64,000 nucleotides of DNA, taken from the NCBI RefSeq assembly GCF_005925325.1, contig NZ_SRMP01000007.1:1-64000 (forward strand), given 5' to 3'. Made by a program: the position numbers and the translations under genes. Positions 9,712 to 17,618 of the stretch are shown here, in pieces (positions within the stretch are counted from its first letter, which is position 1; the number at the start of each line of letters is the position of its first letter). This stretch comes from Pedobacter helvus. GTDB taxonomy: Bacteria; Bacteroidota; Bacteroidia; Sphingobacteriales; Sphingobacteriaceae. Under the pieces are notes generated by a model. The model made no database searches. It saw nothing but the letters and a program-made list of their open reading frames with translations, and had not been told where the DNA came from.

Positions 9712-9723
9712 AGCTTAAACCTC

Positions 9724-10287
9724 TTATTGAACTGATTTACCTAATACCTTATCCGCTTCATCCTCTACATATTTTATGGTAGGAACACGTTTTTCGTCTG
9801 GTTCATTGTCTATATTACCAATATAAGTAACAATAAAACCCTCTTTAAGTTTCTTTAAAACCACGGCTTTAGGCGTTTGTCTGATATCGAATAACCACGT
9901 GTATTTGAATTTTTCATCGGCTAGATAAGGGAAAGTAAAGGACTTTTCTTCCGCTAATTTCTTCATCGCTGGCATCGCATCGTAAGGATAATCCTTCTCA
10001 TTATCGCCATAAGGGCCAATTGCAACCACCGGAATTCCCTTTTTCTTATATTGCTCATGCAAAGCCGATATTCTTTTCTCATAAGCAATACAATGATCGC
10101 AACTTGGTGTCATGAACACGATGATCACACCTTTTAATTTATGATCGGCCATGTTATAAACATCACCTTTAGTGCTTTGTAGTTTAATGGTGCTAATGGT
10201 ATCTCCTACTTTTTTAACTACTTGTTGTGCGTTAACAAACAATGTAGCAACAATTAAAGCGATAATTGTGAAAAGATATTTTCTCAT
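9724..10287 (-). CDS. Exported thioredoxin-like protein with CDHC motif
   Basis: A 187-residue protein with signal peptide (MRKYLFTIIALIVATLFVNAQ) and a redoxin fold. The redox motif is CDHC in MTPSCDHCIAYEKR, and RQTPKAVVL supplies the cis-Pro. It is a paralogue of the gene at 8541-9155, with the same downstream arrangement (PYLADE, IGNIDNE). Its ATG overlaps the stop of the NlpC/P60 gene (TAATG), indicating coupled translation. It is likely a periplasmic thiol-disulfide or peroxide-handling protein; its partner is unknown. Confidence 0.84.
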   Translation of the reverse strand: MRKYLFTIIALIVATLFVNAQQVVKKVGDTISTIKLQSTKGDVYNMADHKLKGVIIVFMTPSCDHCIAYEKRISALHEQYKKKGIPVVAIGPYGDNEKDYPYDAMPAMKKLAEEKSFTFPYLADEKFKYTWLFDIRQTPKAVVLKKLKEGFIVTYIGNIDNEPDEKRVPTIKYVEDEADKVLGKSVQ

Positions 10288-10784
10288 TAGTTCAAGGTTC
10301 CAGTTTTAACAATCGCTCTTTGATAAACGGGTAAAGTCAAGTCATCAACAATTACACCTCTAGTGGTAGAGGCATGTACGAAGAAATCGCCATTTAAATA
10401 AACGCCTACATGATCTACTTCCCGACCACCAAACGAGAAAAAGATCAAATCCCCTTCCTTTAAATTACCTAAGCTTTTCTTTTTGATAGCCTCAGCTTGA
10501 TCTCTCGACCTGCGAGGAAGTGTTTTACCGTAAATATCTTTCTGTAATAAAAGTGCAAAACCAGAGCAATCAATCCCGCTTTTATCTAGGCCACCCAATT
10601 TGTACCTAACGCCTGTCCAACTGTTAATGAAACGATAAAGAGGTTTGCTCTTCAAATTTGCCATAGCATCGGCCGCACGAGAAGCTTTAGTATCGCTGGT
10701 GTGTCGCCTAGAACCGCAGGAAGCTAGAATGGTTAATAATATTGTGAATGCCCATAATAAATAACTTCTTCTTACTGCCTGCAT
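10287..10784 (-). CDS. NlpC/P60-family lipoprotein (C40 peptidase)
   Basis: A 165-residue predicted lipoprotein. The lipobox ends in ASC, giving lipidated Cys23. The NlpC/P60 domain has its catalytic Cys at 73 (GIDCSGFALLL) and the His in EVDHVGVYLNGDFFVHAS. Such enzymes cut D-glutamyl-diaminopimelate bonds in peptidoglycan stem peptides. It leads the thioredoxin-fold genes at one-base overlap and lies 69 bp after mutS on the same strand. Confidence 0.9.
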   Translation of the reverse strand: MQAVRRSYLLWAFTILLTILASCGSRRHTSDTKASRAADAMANLKSKPLYRFINSWTGVRYKLGGLDKSGIDCSGFALLLQKDIYGKTLPRRSRDQAEAIKKKSLGNLKEGDLIFFSFGGREVDHVGVYLNGDFFVHASTTRGVIVDDLTLPVYQRAIVKTGTLN

Positions 10785-10853
10785 ATGTAAAACTTTCTAT
10801 CTAATAAATTATGCGATATCGCTCATAACCTGCAACTCGCAAAGCGTAACCAA

Positions 10854-13463
10854 TTAATTTTTTATCAATCTTTGGATTTCATCTAGTTTTAATAACGCTT
10901 CTACCGGAGTTAGCGTATTTACATCTAAATTATTCAGCGAATCGCGAATTTTGACCAATACTGGATCATCAATAGCGAACATTTGCAATTGGTAGGCCTG
11001 ATTTTGAACTTTCTTGATACTGTCTTTGATGCTTTGTCCTTCGGTTCTATCAATCTCCAAGCGTTTTAATATTTCGTTAGCTCTGCCAATCAACTTTGCT
11101 GGCATACCCGCCATTTTAGCTACCTGGATACCGAAACTATGCTCGCTACCACCTGGAACCAATTTGCGTAAGAAAATGATCTTGTTCTGCAATTCCTTAC
11201 TGGTCACATTAAAATTCTTAATGCGGCTCATCGTATTCTCCAAATCATTAAGCTCGTGATAATGCGTTGCGAACAAGGTTTTTGGCCTTGCCGTTGGATG
11301 CTCGTGCAAATATTCGGCAATGGCCCAGGCGATAGAAATACCGTCGTAGGTACTAGTACCACGACCAATCTCATCCAATAAAATCAAACTTCTGTCGGAT
11401 ATATTGTTCAAAATACTGGCAGTTTCGTTCATTTCTACCATGAAAGTACTTTCCCCACTCGAAAGGTTATCAGAAGCACCTACCCTCGTAAAAATCTTAT
11501 CTACAATGCCGATGGTAGCCGATTTTGCAGGAACGAAGCATCCCATTTGCGCCATGAGTACAATCAGTGCGCTTTGGCGTAAAATGGCCGACTTACCCGA
11601 CATGTTGGGACCAGTAATCATCATGATTTGCTGTGTATCATTGTCCAAATACACATCGTTGGTGATGTATTCTTCGCCAACTGGCAAACGTTTTTCGATT
11701 ACTGGGTGGCGACCGCCTTTGATATCTAACTCTTTTTTGTTGTTAAGTTCTGGTTTGGTATAGTAGTTTTTAACTGCCAATTGTGCAAAGCACAATAAAA
11801 CATCTAACTGCGCTACCAAATATGCATTAAGTTGTATCGGCTTAATAAAATGCGAAACCTGATACATCAATTCGTTATACAAACGAACCTCAATAGCTTG
11901 AATTTTTTCTTCGGCACCTAAAATCTGTTCTTCGTATTCCTTTAGTTCAGGCGTAATGTATCGCTCTGCGTTAACTAAAGTTTGTTTACGGATCCAGCTT
12001 TCCGGAACTTTATCTTTATGTGTATGCGTAACCTCTAAATAATAGCCAAATACATTGTTAAATGATATTTTTAAGGAAGGAATTCCCGTTGCTTCTATCT
12101 CACGACGCTGAATTTCTACCAAAAACTCCTTACCTCCAAAGGCAATTTTACGCAACCTATCTAGCTGTTCATCAACACCATCGGCAATTACATTTCCCTT
12201 GACTAGTAACGCCGGCGGGTCAGCTTGTAGTTCTTTCTCTAGTTTATCCTTTATCGTTGTACATGGATTTAACTGCGAAGCTAATACCTCCAAATATGGA
12301 TTTTTACTTTCGCCAGCTAAACGTTTAATTTCTTCGGTATGCGTTAAAGCACGTTTCAATTGCAACAATTCCCTCGGACCAGCCTTTTGCAAACCTACCT
12401 TAGAAATCAAACGCTCTAAATCTCCTATAGGTTTAATGTGTTGTAACAACTCATTGGCGAGCATCTCATTTTTCACTAAGTAATCTACCATACCTAAACG
12501 CTCCTGAATTGGCTTCAACTCTTTCAGCGGCATGATAATCCATTTATGTAACAACCTCGCACCCATCGGCGTGCAAGTTTCATCTAAAACTTCAAATAAG
12601 GTTACGGCATTATCATTAGCCGAACTTACCAACTCCAAATTGCGGATGGTAAAACGATCTAACCACATGTATTTTTCTTCCTCAACACGAGAAATTGATG
12701 TGATGTGTTGAAGATTTCTATGCTCAGTTTCGCCTAAATAGTAGAGCACTACACCTGCAGCTACAATTCCAGCAGTAAGTTTATCTACACCAAATCCTTT
12801 TAGCGAATTAACTTCGAAATGCTTGGTTAAAACCTCCGTAGCATAATCTTCAGTAAAAGCCCAATCATCGATGTGGAAAGTATAGAATTTGTCGCCAAAT
12901 AAGCTAGCAAAATCATTTCTCTTGCTTTTTTGGAAAACCACTTCTGTAGGCCTGAAGCTTTGTAAAAGTTTATCTACATATTCGGCACTGCCTTGCGCTA
13001 CCAAAAATTCTCCAGTAGAAATATCGCAAAATGCCACTCCTAGCCCATTTTTTTCGAAATAGACTGCTGCTAGATAATTGTTAGATTTTTGGTTTAAGAT
13101 ATTATCACTGTAAGCAACGCCCGGCGTAACCAATTCTGTAACACCACGTTTTACAATAGTCTTGGTCATTTTCGGGTCCTCCAACTGATCGCAAATGGCA
13201 ACCCTTTGTCCTGCCCTAACCAATTTCGAAAGGTAGTTTTCTAACGAATGATGCGGAAATCCCGCTAGCTCTAATGCGCCATTAGGCCCTGTACCACGTT
13301 TGGTTAAAACAATACCTAAAATTTGAGCGGTTTTAATGGCATCTTCGCCAAAAGTCTCGTAAAAATCTCCTACTCTAAATAACAATAACGCACCAGGATA
13401 TTTCGCCTTAATGGTATTGTACTGCTGCATTAATGGGGTAACGGTTTCTTTCGCTTTGGCCAA
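10854..13463 (-). CDS. mutS: DNA mismatch repair protein MutS
   Basis: An 869-residue MutS, full length. The mismatch-binding Phe-x-Glu motif is in [13 protein letters not shown] near the N-terminus. The C-terminal ATPase has Walker [10 protein letters not shown] near residue 618, a Walker B ending [14 protein letters not shown] and FATHYHEL after it. It recognises base mismatches and short loops and recruits MutL. The start is a TTG (frame [16 protein letters not shown]); the first in-frame ATG is 11 codons later and would remove residues usual at the MutS N-terminus. A near-consensus -7 box (TATCTTTA) lies at 13487-13494 on the same strand. Confidence 0.96.
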   Translation of the reverse strand: MAKAKETVTPLMQQYNTIKAKYPGALLLFRVGDFYETFGEDAIKTAQILGIVLTKRGTGPNGALELAGFPHHSLENYLSKLVRAGQRVAICDQLEDPKMTKTIVKRGVTELVTPGVAYSDNILNQKSNNYLAAVYFEKNGLGVAFCDISTGEFLVAQGSAEYVDKLLQSFRPTEVVFQKSKRNDFASLFGDKFYTFHIDDWAFTEDYATEVLTKHFEVNSLKGFGVDKLTAGIVAAGVVLYYLGETEHRNLQHITSISRVEEEKYMWLDRFTIRNLELVSSANDNAVTLFEVLDETCTPMGARLLHKWIIMPLKELKPIQERLGMVDYLVKNEMLANELLQHIKPIGDLERLISKVGLQKAGPRELLQLKRALTHTEEIKRLAGESKNPYLEVLASQLNPCTTIKDKLEKELQADPPALLVKGNVIADGVDEQLDRLRKIAFGGKEFLVEIQRREIEATGIPSLKISFNNVFGYYLEVTHTHKDKVPESWIRKQTLVNAERYITPELKEYEEQILGAEEKIQAIEVRLYNELMYQVSHFIKPIQLNAYLVAQLDVLLCFAQLAVKNYYTKPELNNKKELDIKGGRHPVIEKRLPVGEEYITNDVYLDNDTQQIMMITGPNMSGKSAILRQSALIVLMAQMGCFVPAKSATIGIVDKIFTRVGASDNLSSGESTFMVEMNETASILNNISDRSLILLDEIGRGTSTYDGISIAWAIAEYLHEHPTARPKTLFATHYHELNDLENTMSRIKNFNVTSKELQNKIIFLRKLVPGGSEHSFGIQVAKMAGMPAKLIGRANEILKRLEIDRTEGQSIKDSIKKVQNQAYQLQMFAIDDPVLVKIRDSLNNLDVNTLTPVEALLKLDEIQRLIKN

Positions 13464-13960
13464 AATCTTAAAATTTTACTAAACCGTAAAGATAGCATCT
13501 TGCATCGTAGCATAGCAGTTTTTGTGGAGAAAAATTGGAATATCTAGAGCTAAACAGCAGTATTTTTTTCGAAAAGCAATTTTCTCCACTTTTAGGCAAA
13601 TTCAGTCCTGCTGTTCATTATAGCCCTCATACTTCGGGGCTGCCATTTCCATCAGGTTTAAAGAACTTAAACCAGTACATCAACTGTGTCAATCTTATAA
13701 ACACGATGCCGATGTAAGATTGACACAGTTTAAATCAGTATCAAAAATTCATCGCAAAGAAAAATAAGAGCTTCGCAAAGAACGCAAAGTATAGAGAAGT
13801 TATTTAAAGCCTAGGCGGACGAGGATACCAGGTTGAGGATTTAACTGTTATCTACCCTCTCTGGCTTTTGCCATCTCTCCCAGAGGGAGAGAGTTACAGA
13901 TAGTTAAGCATAATGCTTTCTCTCTCGCTAGGAGAGAAACCCATTGGGCAGAGGGCTTTA
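13464..13960. other. Gene-free stretch between mutS and the 2H phosphoesterase gene
   Basis: No convincing coding frame was found in these roughly 500 bases. They contain the mutS promoter region, an A/G-rich CGCAAAGAACGCAAAG motif near 13770-13790 of the kind often scattered in Bacteroidota intergenic DNA, and a two-armed repeat element at 13854-13956 annotated separately. A 60-codon frame at 13535-13717 has no family resemblance or start signal. Confidence 0.6.
13854..13956. repeat. Dispersed palindromic repeat, CTCTCTGGC family, two-armed copy
   Basis: The left arm ACCCTCTCTGGCTTTTGCCA is followed by TCTCTCCCAGAGGGAGAGA, itself a hairpin. The right arm (from 13917) reads CTCTCTCGCTAGGAGAGAAA and ends CCATTGGGCAGAGGGCTT. 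A single-armed relative occurs at 61672-61723 upstream of the ExuT-like gene. The structure suggests a REP- or MITE-like non-autonomous element. Confidence 0.65.
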
Positions 13961-14536
13961 CTAAAACAAACTCTGCTGTGCTTCCTCCTTACGCGGTAAT
14001 CCTAAAAACTTAAAATCATTAGAAAAAGGAACGTATTGTTTTTTTGTTGGGCTAAATTTCCTCAAAACCAAATTACCACAGTCAAAATCTAATTTCGCAT
14101 CCGCAAACATCGCTAGCGCAATAGCTACATTTTCTTCGCTCAATTTTCTTCCAATAGACATGTGTGGTGCTTTACTTTTATATTGGTTGGTGACCTTCAG
14201 ATTTCTCTGTACTCTTGCCATCAACTCTGTTAAAGGAACTTTGGTTTGCATATCAGGTTTCAAATACACAGCTCCGTTAGGGTAATTGTCTACACCATCA
14301 AAATTTAAATGTAGCGGCTTTTCGTAGCTAGTAATTTCTCTCAAATCCTTAATGATGTGCTCGAGTTCATCTATATCGGCAGTAAATTCACAAATGGTAA
14401 CATGAGCTTTCGCACTCCTACTATTGTACCATCCTATTTTCGCATTCAATTGATTTTTCAAATCAGCCACGTAATTTATCCCTTCTTGTGGAGGAAGGAT
14501 CACAATAGAATATTGCTGTTTTGCCGATAATATCAT
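13961..14536 (-). CDS. 2H phosphoesterase / 2'-5' RNA ligase family protein
   Basis: About 191 residues with the start at 14536 (MILSAKQQYSIVILPP). An upstream in-frame ATG at 14581 would add 15 aromatic-rich residues not expected for the family. The two HxT/S motifs that define 2H enzymes are seen: HVT at about residue 45 and HMS at about 125. Family members act on 2',3'-cyclic phosphates or 2'-5' linkages in RNA or small nucleotides. The gene is divergent from the Lys-rich gene at 14652. The true substrate is not deducible. Confidence 0.82.
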   Translation of the reverse strand: MILSAKQQYSIVILPPQEGINYVADLKNQLNAKIGWYNSRSAKAHVTICEFTADIDELEHIIKDLREITSYEKPLHLNFDGVDNYPNGAVYLKPDMQTKVPLTELMARVQRNLKVTNQYKSKAPHMSIGRKLSEENVAIALAMFADAKLDFDCGNLVLRKFSPTKKQYVPFSNDFKFLGLPRKEEAQQSLF

Positions 14537-14626
14537 TCGCCTAAAATAATAAAAACTATCATATACACACCAAAAAACCACGTTATAGTTCTATAAATGG
14601 CATTTTATGAGCTGATTTGTAATGCC

Positions 14627-14634
14627 TATATTTG
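14627..14634 (+). promoter_or_regulatory. Candidate -7 promoter box for the Lys-rich gene
   Basis: TATATTTG matches the Bacteroidota -7 consensus TAnnTTTG exactly, 17 bp before the ATG at 14652. No good TTTG is seen 19 bp upstream. If used, it rules out the longer ORF starting at 14622, which would begin upstream of the box. Confidence 0.45.
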
Positions 14635-14651
14635 CTTCAAATCAAAAAATC

Positions 14652-15155
14652 ATGGCAATTTTACATCGCAAAGAAGAAAAGTTACAAGTAGTGTTAGGTA
14701 GATTGCCTAAAGAATACACCCACGAAGAGTTTGTGGAAATGTTTATCAAGTTGTACTCTAAAGATTGGGGCAAAATCAAATCGGCTTACATTAAACAATC
14801 TCAAGATAAAGAACCTGGAACTGTAGTTAATATGCCGAAGCCAGATCTTTATTTAAAGCAAGTTTTAGAAACTTATCTGGCAAATAAACCTGCAGAAGTA
14901 ATTAAAGAAGAACCAGTAAGAGTTACGAAAACCGCTGTTAAGAAAAAAACAGAAGAAGTAACCGAAAAGATAGCAGTTAAGAAAACTAAGATAGATGAAG
15001 CGGAATTAGCAAAGGCTCCAAAAGTTTCTTCTAAAAAGAAAGCTGTAAAAGAACAGCCAGAACCTGTAAAAGAAGTGAAGAAAAAAGCACCAGTAAAGAA
15101 GAAAACTGAGGTAGAAGATACACCTACAATCAAGGTTAAGAAAGTTAAAGCATAA
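14652..15155 (+). CDS. Uncharacterised protein with a Lys/Glu/Pro-rich disordered C-terminal tail
   Basis: About 167 residues with the start at 14652 (MAILHRKEEKLQVVLGR), supported by a -7 box at 14627-14634. The first 75 or so residues look folded and helical (LPKEYTHEEFVEMFIKLYSKDWGKIKSAYI). The rest is a low-complexity tail of Lys, Val, Glu, Ala and Pro with repeated KKK/VKK blocks, similar in style to histone H1-like or RNA-binding tails. No signal peptide is present, so it is cytoplasmic. The tail suggests nucleic-acid or ribosome contact, but this is inference. I do not recognise the N-terminal domain. Confidence 0.75.
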   Translation: MAILHRKEEKLQVVLGRLPKEYTHEEFVEMFIKLYSKDWGKIKSAYIKQSQDKEPGTVVNMPKPDLYLKQVLETYLANKPAEVIKEEPVRVTKTAVKKKTEEVTEKIAVKKTKIDEAELAKAPKVSSKKKAVKEQPEPVKEVKKKAPVKKKTEVEDTPTIKVKKVKA

Positions 15156-15229
15156 TTTAATTTTTTAAGAGCTACACAATAAAATAGATTTATACCTGTT
15201 TATATATGTGAGAGCGTTAATTTAGATGG

Positions 15230-15270
15230 CGGGGATTAAATCTTTTTGATTTGGTCCCCGTTTCCTTTTT
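15230..15270. terminator. Hairpin terminator between convergent genes
   Basis: CGGGGA (15230-15235) pairs with TCCCCG (15255-15260), with an inner AAATC/GATTT helix, followed on the plus strand by TTTCCTTTTT. It serves the Lys-rich gene and may also act on the opposing lipoprotein gene. Confidence 0.75.
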
Positions 15271-15748
15271 ACTGGGTTATCTTACCAACGTAGCTTGCTT
15301 TAACGGCTCCTCTAGAAGTTACCCCATCAACTTTTACAGTGTAACTGTCGCCAGTCTTGGATACGTTCACTTTTCCTCCGGTCATTTCGTGACTGTTAGT
15401 GATATCTAATTTGATAGTTCCGCCAGCAAAATTAACTGCCGGGTTATAAGTGCCATCTAAATTGCTTTTGTAAGTAAAATCTCCCAAAGGAACAGTAGTA
15501 CCACTTTTATAGAAATATAATTGTATCCATTTACTCGTACCCTCTCCTTTTAAAACAACGCTCAGCGTATTAACTCCTAAAACGGTAGTCACAAGCGAAT
15601 TTGCACTTACAATATTTGTACTCACATCTTGATAAATATAGCTATTTTGACTACCACCTTCTGGCTCGTCACTTTTATCTTTTTTACAACCTAATACTAA
15701 CGCAATTGAAACCGTTAAGAGCCAGCACATCGTTTTTAAAGTTTTCAT
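15269..15748 (-). CDS. Small predicted lipoprotein, function unknown
   Basis: A 159-residue protein with a type II signal sequence ending LVLGC (lipid-anchored Cys21), followed by a charged, Gly-containing linker (KKDKSDEPEGGS). The rest appears all-beta (VSTNIVSANSLVTTVLGVNTLSVVLKGEG and further strands). I recognise no catalytic motif. It is probably surface or periplasmic. Its promoter (15782-15789) carries the three-site 21-bp repeat pattern shared with the secreted-protein genes starting at 56692 and 58049, so it may belong to the same regulon. Confidence 0.8.
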   Translation of the reverse strand: MKTLKTMCWLLTVSIALVLGCKKDKSDEPEGGSQNSYIYQDVSTNIVSANSLVTTVLGVNTLSVVLKGEGTSKWIQLYFYKSGTTVPLGDFTYKSNLDGTYNPAVNFAGGTIKLDITNSHEMTGGKVNVSKTGDSYTVKVDGVTSRGAVKASYVGKITQ

Positions 15749-15781
15749 AATCTTAATTTTAATAAGTGTTTAATGATTGAC

Positions 15782-15789
15782 CAAATGTA
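15782..15789 (-). promoter_or_regulatory. Candidate -7 promoter box (TACATTTG) of the lipoprotein gene
   Basis: On the minus strand TACATTTG matches TAnnTTTG exactly. It lies 33 bp before the ATG at 15748, predicting a 5' leader of about 30 nt. The repeat sites at 15820-15869 sit upstream at activator-like distances. Confidence 0.55.
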
Positions 15790-15819
15790 AAACCTATTAA
15801 ATTTTAGATTTAAGCTAAC

Positions 15820-15869
15820 GAGTAATTACTGGAATCCAATGAGTAAGATTAGCGTTTAATTGAGGCAAT
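15820..15869 (-). promoter_or_regulatory. Three 21-bp-spaced GAG-type operator repeats (site set C)
   Basis: On the plus strand, GAGTAATT begins at 15820, GAGTAAGA at 15841 and GAGGCAAT at 15862, exactly 21 bp apart. They start 31, 52 and 73 bp from the end of the -7 box, the same three distances found at 56757-56806 and 58129-58178. Read in the direction of transcription the core is TTACTCRTT. LytTR regulators bind direct repeats with about this period, so a LytTR activator is suggested. Confidence 0.6.
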
Positions 15870-16038
15870 GCTTAGTGAACAACCAAACTCTTCGAAGATA
15901 TGAATGTAACACAGCTCATTTTCCGTCAAAATTACCGCTCTATCATTATAAAAGGTTGATAACTCGTTACATGTTGACAAATAACATAAACTACTGATTT
16001 ATAAGCTACGTTTATATATCAAACTAAAGTTGATAGTT

Positions 16039-16416
16039 ATGGAAGCAACAGACAAAAAATGCGTCTACGTGTTGGAAGACAATGCCAACATTGCAGACAT
16101 CATTGAGTTTTTGTTAGTGGAAGAACTCTATGAAGTTAAAGTGTGCAAAAATGCTAATACCTTTTGGAAAGAGATGCAAGAACACACGCCAGACATGATT
16201 GTACTAGATGTGATCTTACCCGACGCAAACGGTTTGGATATTTGTACTAAGTTGAAAAGGGATGTTAGAACCCATCGTATTCCAGTGATGATGATGTCTG
16301 GAAACAATTACCTAAACAAGGTAAAATCAAAATGCGATGCAGACACTTACATCAACAAACCTTTTGATCTAAATGATTTTATTCAGCGAGTAGATCACTA
16401 TAGCCACATTGCTTAA
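16039..16416 (+). CDS. Single-domain response regulator (CheY-like receiver)
   Basis: 125 residues consisting only of a receiver domain. The acidic pair Glu13-Asp14 (VLEDN), phosphoacceptor Asp57 (MIVLDVILPDANG), Ser87 (MMMSGN) and Lys107 (INKPFD) are all present, so phosphorylation chemistry should work. There is no output domain, so it should act by protein-protein contact or in a phosphorelay. The ATG at 16039 is preferred; an in-frame TTG lies nine bases earlier at 16030. No histidine kinase is adjacent. Confidence 0.9.
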   Translation: MEATDKKCVYVLEDNANIADIIEFLLVEELYEVKVCKNANTFWKEMQEHTPDMIVLDVILPDANGLDICTKLKRDVRTHRIPVMMMSGNNYLNKVKSKCDADTYINKPFDLNDFIQRVDHYSHIA

Positions 16417-16428
16417 ATAGTTAAACCC

Positions 16429-16465
16429 AGCCACAGTTGTGCTCTTTTTAAGCTTAGCTGTGGCT
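16429..16465. repeat. Intergenic inverted repeat after the receiver gene
   Basis: AGCCACAG (16429-16436) and CTGTGGCT (16458-16465) are perfect 8-bp arms with a 21-bp loop. No T-tract follows on the plus strand, so terminator function is uncertain. The arms resemble those of the GCCACAGA repeat family at 38681-38800 and 53369-53428. Confidence 0.5.
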
Positions 16466-16530
16466 ATAAAATCTAAAATCAATCAATTTATTTAATGATG
16501 GAGATTACGAAATCTTAAGCTTGGACCAGC

Positions 16531-16566
16531 CATATTTGATTAATATCTTAAAACATATCAAATATG
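16531..16566. promoter_or_regulatory. Perfect inverted repeat spanning the start codon of the CBS gene
   Basis: CATATTTGAT (16531-16540) and ATCAAATATG (16557-16566) are exact reverse complements 16 bp apart; the second arm ends with the ATG of the CBS-domain gene. In RNA the hairpin would sequester the start codon; in DNA it could be a repressor site. The left arm also resembles a -7 box (CATATTTG). Confidence 0.5.
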
Positions 16567-16986
16567 AGACAGCGTGTTCCAATTGCCGAAATTATGACCA
16601 AAAATGTGGTTGTGGCTCAAGTATCTGATAGTTTAAAACACATCAGCAACTTACTTAAAAAACATAACATCAAGCATTTACCTGTGTTATCTGGAAGAAC
16701 TTTGGTAGGTATCATCAGCAAGACTGATATTTTGAGGCTCAGCTTTGCAGATATTTATGAAAGTAAGGATGATATAGATGAAACGGTTTTTGAAACGCTA
16801 CGAACAGAGCAAGTGATGGTTCATAACCCTACCACAGTAGATGTGCGTGACACTGTTAAAGAGGTAGCAGATCTCATGAGCAAAGCCGAATTTCATGCCT
16901 TACCCGTACTAGCGCAAGGAAAAATAGCTGGAATTATCTCGAGTGCAGATTTAATTAAATATCTCCTAGCGCCATGTCATCACTAA
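16564..16986 (+). CDS. Tandem CBS-domain protein
   Basis: 140 residues made of two CBS motifs and nothing else. The first runs from about IMTKNVVVAQVSD to GRTLVGIISKTDILR, the second from VMVHNPTTVDVRD to GKIAGIISSADLIKYLL. Stand-alone CBS pairs bind adenine nucleotides and act as energy or ligand sensors for partner proteins. It is cytoplasmic and partner unknown. The start codon sits inside a perfect inverted repeat. It follows the receiver gene on the same strand after 147 bp. Confidence 0.9.
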   Translation: MRQRVPIAEIMTKNVVVAQVSDSLKHISNLLKKHNIKHLPVLSGRTLVGIISKTDILRLSFADIYESKDDIDETVFETLRTEQVMVHNPTTVDVRDTVKEVADLMSKAEFHALPVLAQGKIAGIISSADLIKYLLAPCHH

Positions 16987-17075
16987 CAATAGCTAATAGT
17001 AATAATTAATAAAGCACAAGCCGTCTATTCAAATGTCTAAACAAATGAATAGGCGATCTTATAAATTTCTTCTAA

Positions 17076-17573
17076 TTATATCCTATTGATTCTCGGAATT
17101 GGATTATTACTGAAGGCATTAGGTTCCCTTTTATCAAGAAAAACACCTTTAATAGCAATTTCCCTTGCACCACCTAAATTGTCTTGTTTTACCAATTTGT
17201 AAGAATTTAAACCTTTAGTAAGTTCTTCATCATGGAAAATATAAAGAGATGGTTCCTTTGCATTTCCAACGATGGTTTTTTCTCCAATTTTTTCGAAATT
17301 AACGTTATCGTTACTTCTGTAGATCAAATACTTTCCATCTTCCAAATCAATAGCAGACCAGCTTAAGATAGCTTGATTTGGTTGCAAAATAATGTTAAGA
17401 CTTGTCTTTCTTCCAAGAGAAAATGTAGGTAAAGACTTAGAAACTGTAACCTTTGAAACTTCATTTTTATCATCCGAAACATGATTTTTAGCGAATGAAG
17501 TTTGACTGATAGCGCAAGCAATTAGCACATAGCACAGCTTGCATCTCAAGTTTTGAAATGTGTTATTATTCAT
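17076..17573 (-). CDS. Exported protein with a fibronectin III-like region
   Basis: 165 residues with an N-terminal hydrophobic segment (about 13-28, ending SFAK), so probably secreted or periplasmic. The middle looks like a fibronectin type III or Ig-like sandwich: AILSWSAIDLEDGKYLIYRSNDNVNFEKIGE and then SYKLVKQDNLGG. There are no catalytic motifs. A perfect -7 box lies 27 bp upstream at 17601-17608. The role is unknown. Confidence 0.75.
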   Translation of the reverse strand: MNNNTFQNLRCKLCYVLIACAISQTSFAKNHVSDDKNEVSKVTVSKSLPTFSLGRKTSLNIILQPNQAILSWSAIDLEDGKYLIYRSNDNVNFEKIGEKTIVGNAKEPSLYIFHDEELTKGLNSYKLVKQDNLGGAREIAIKGVFLDKREPNAFSNNPIPRINRI

Positions 17574-17600
17574 TATAAGTTTTTAATAGATAGCGTGTTG

Positions 17601-17608
17601 CAAAAGTA
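17601..17608 (-). promoter_or_regulatory. Candidate -7 promoter box (TACTTTTG)
   Basis: The minus strand reads TACTTTTG, a full TAnnTTTG match, upstream of the exported-protein gene starting at 17573. A TTG on the same strand (17630-17632) lies 21 bp further up. Confidence 0.5.
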
Positions 17609-17618
17609 ATGATAAAAA

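Noticed and set aside
13535..13717. 60-codon frame after mutS
   Set aside because: It lies in non-coding filler, has no ribosome-binding region and no recognisable motif.
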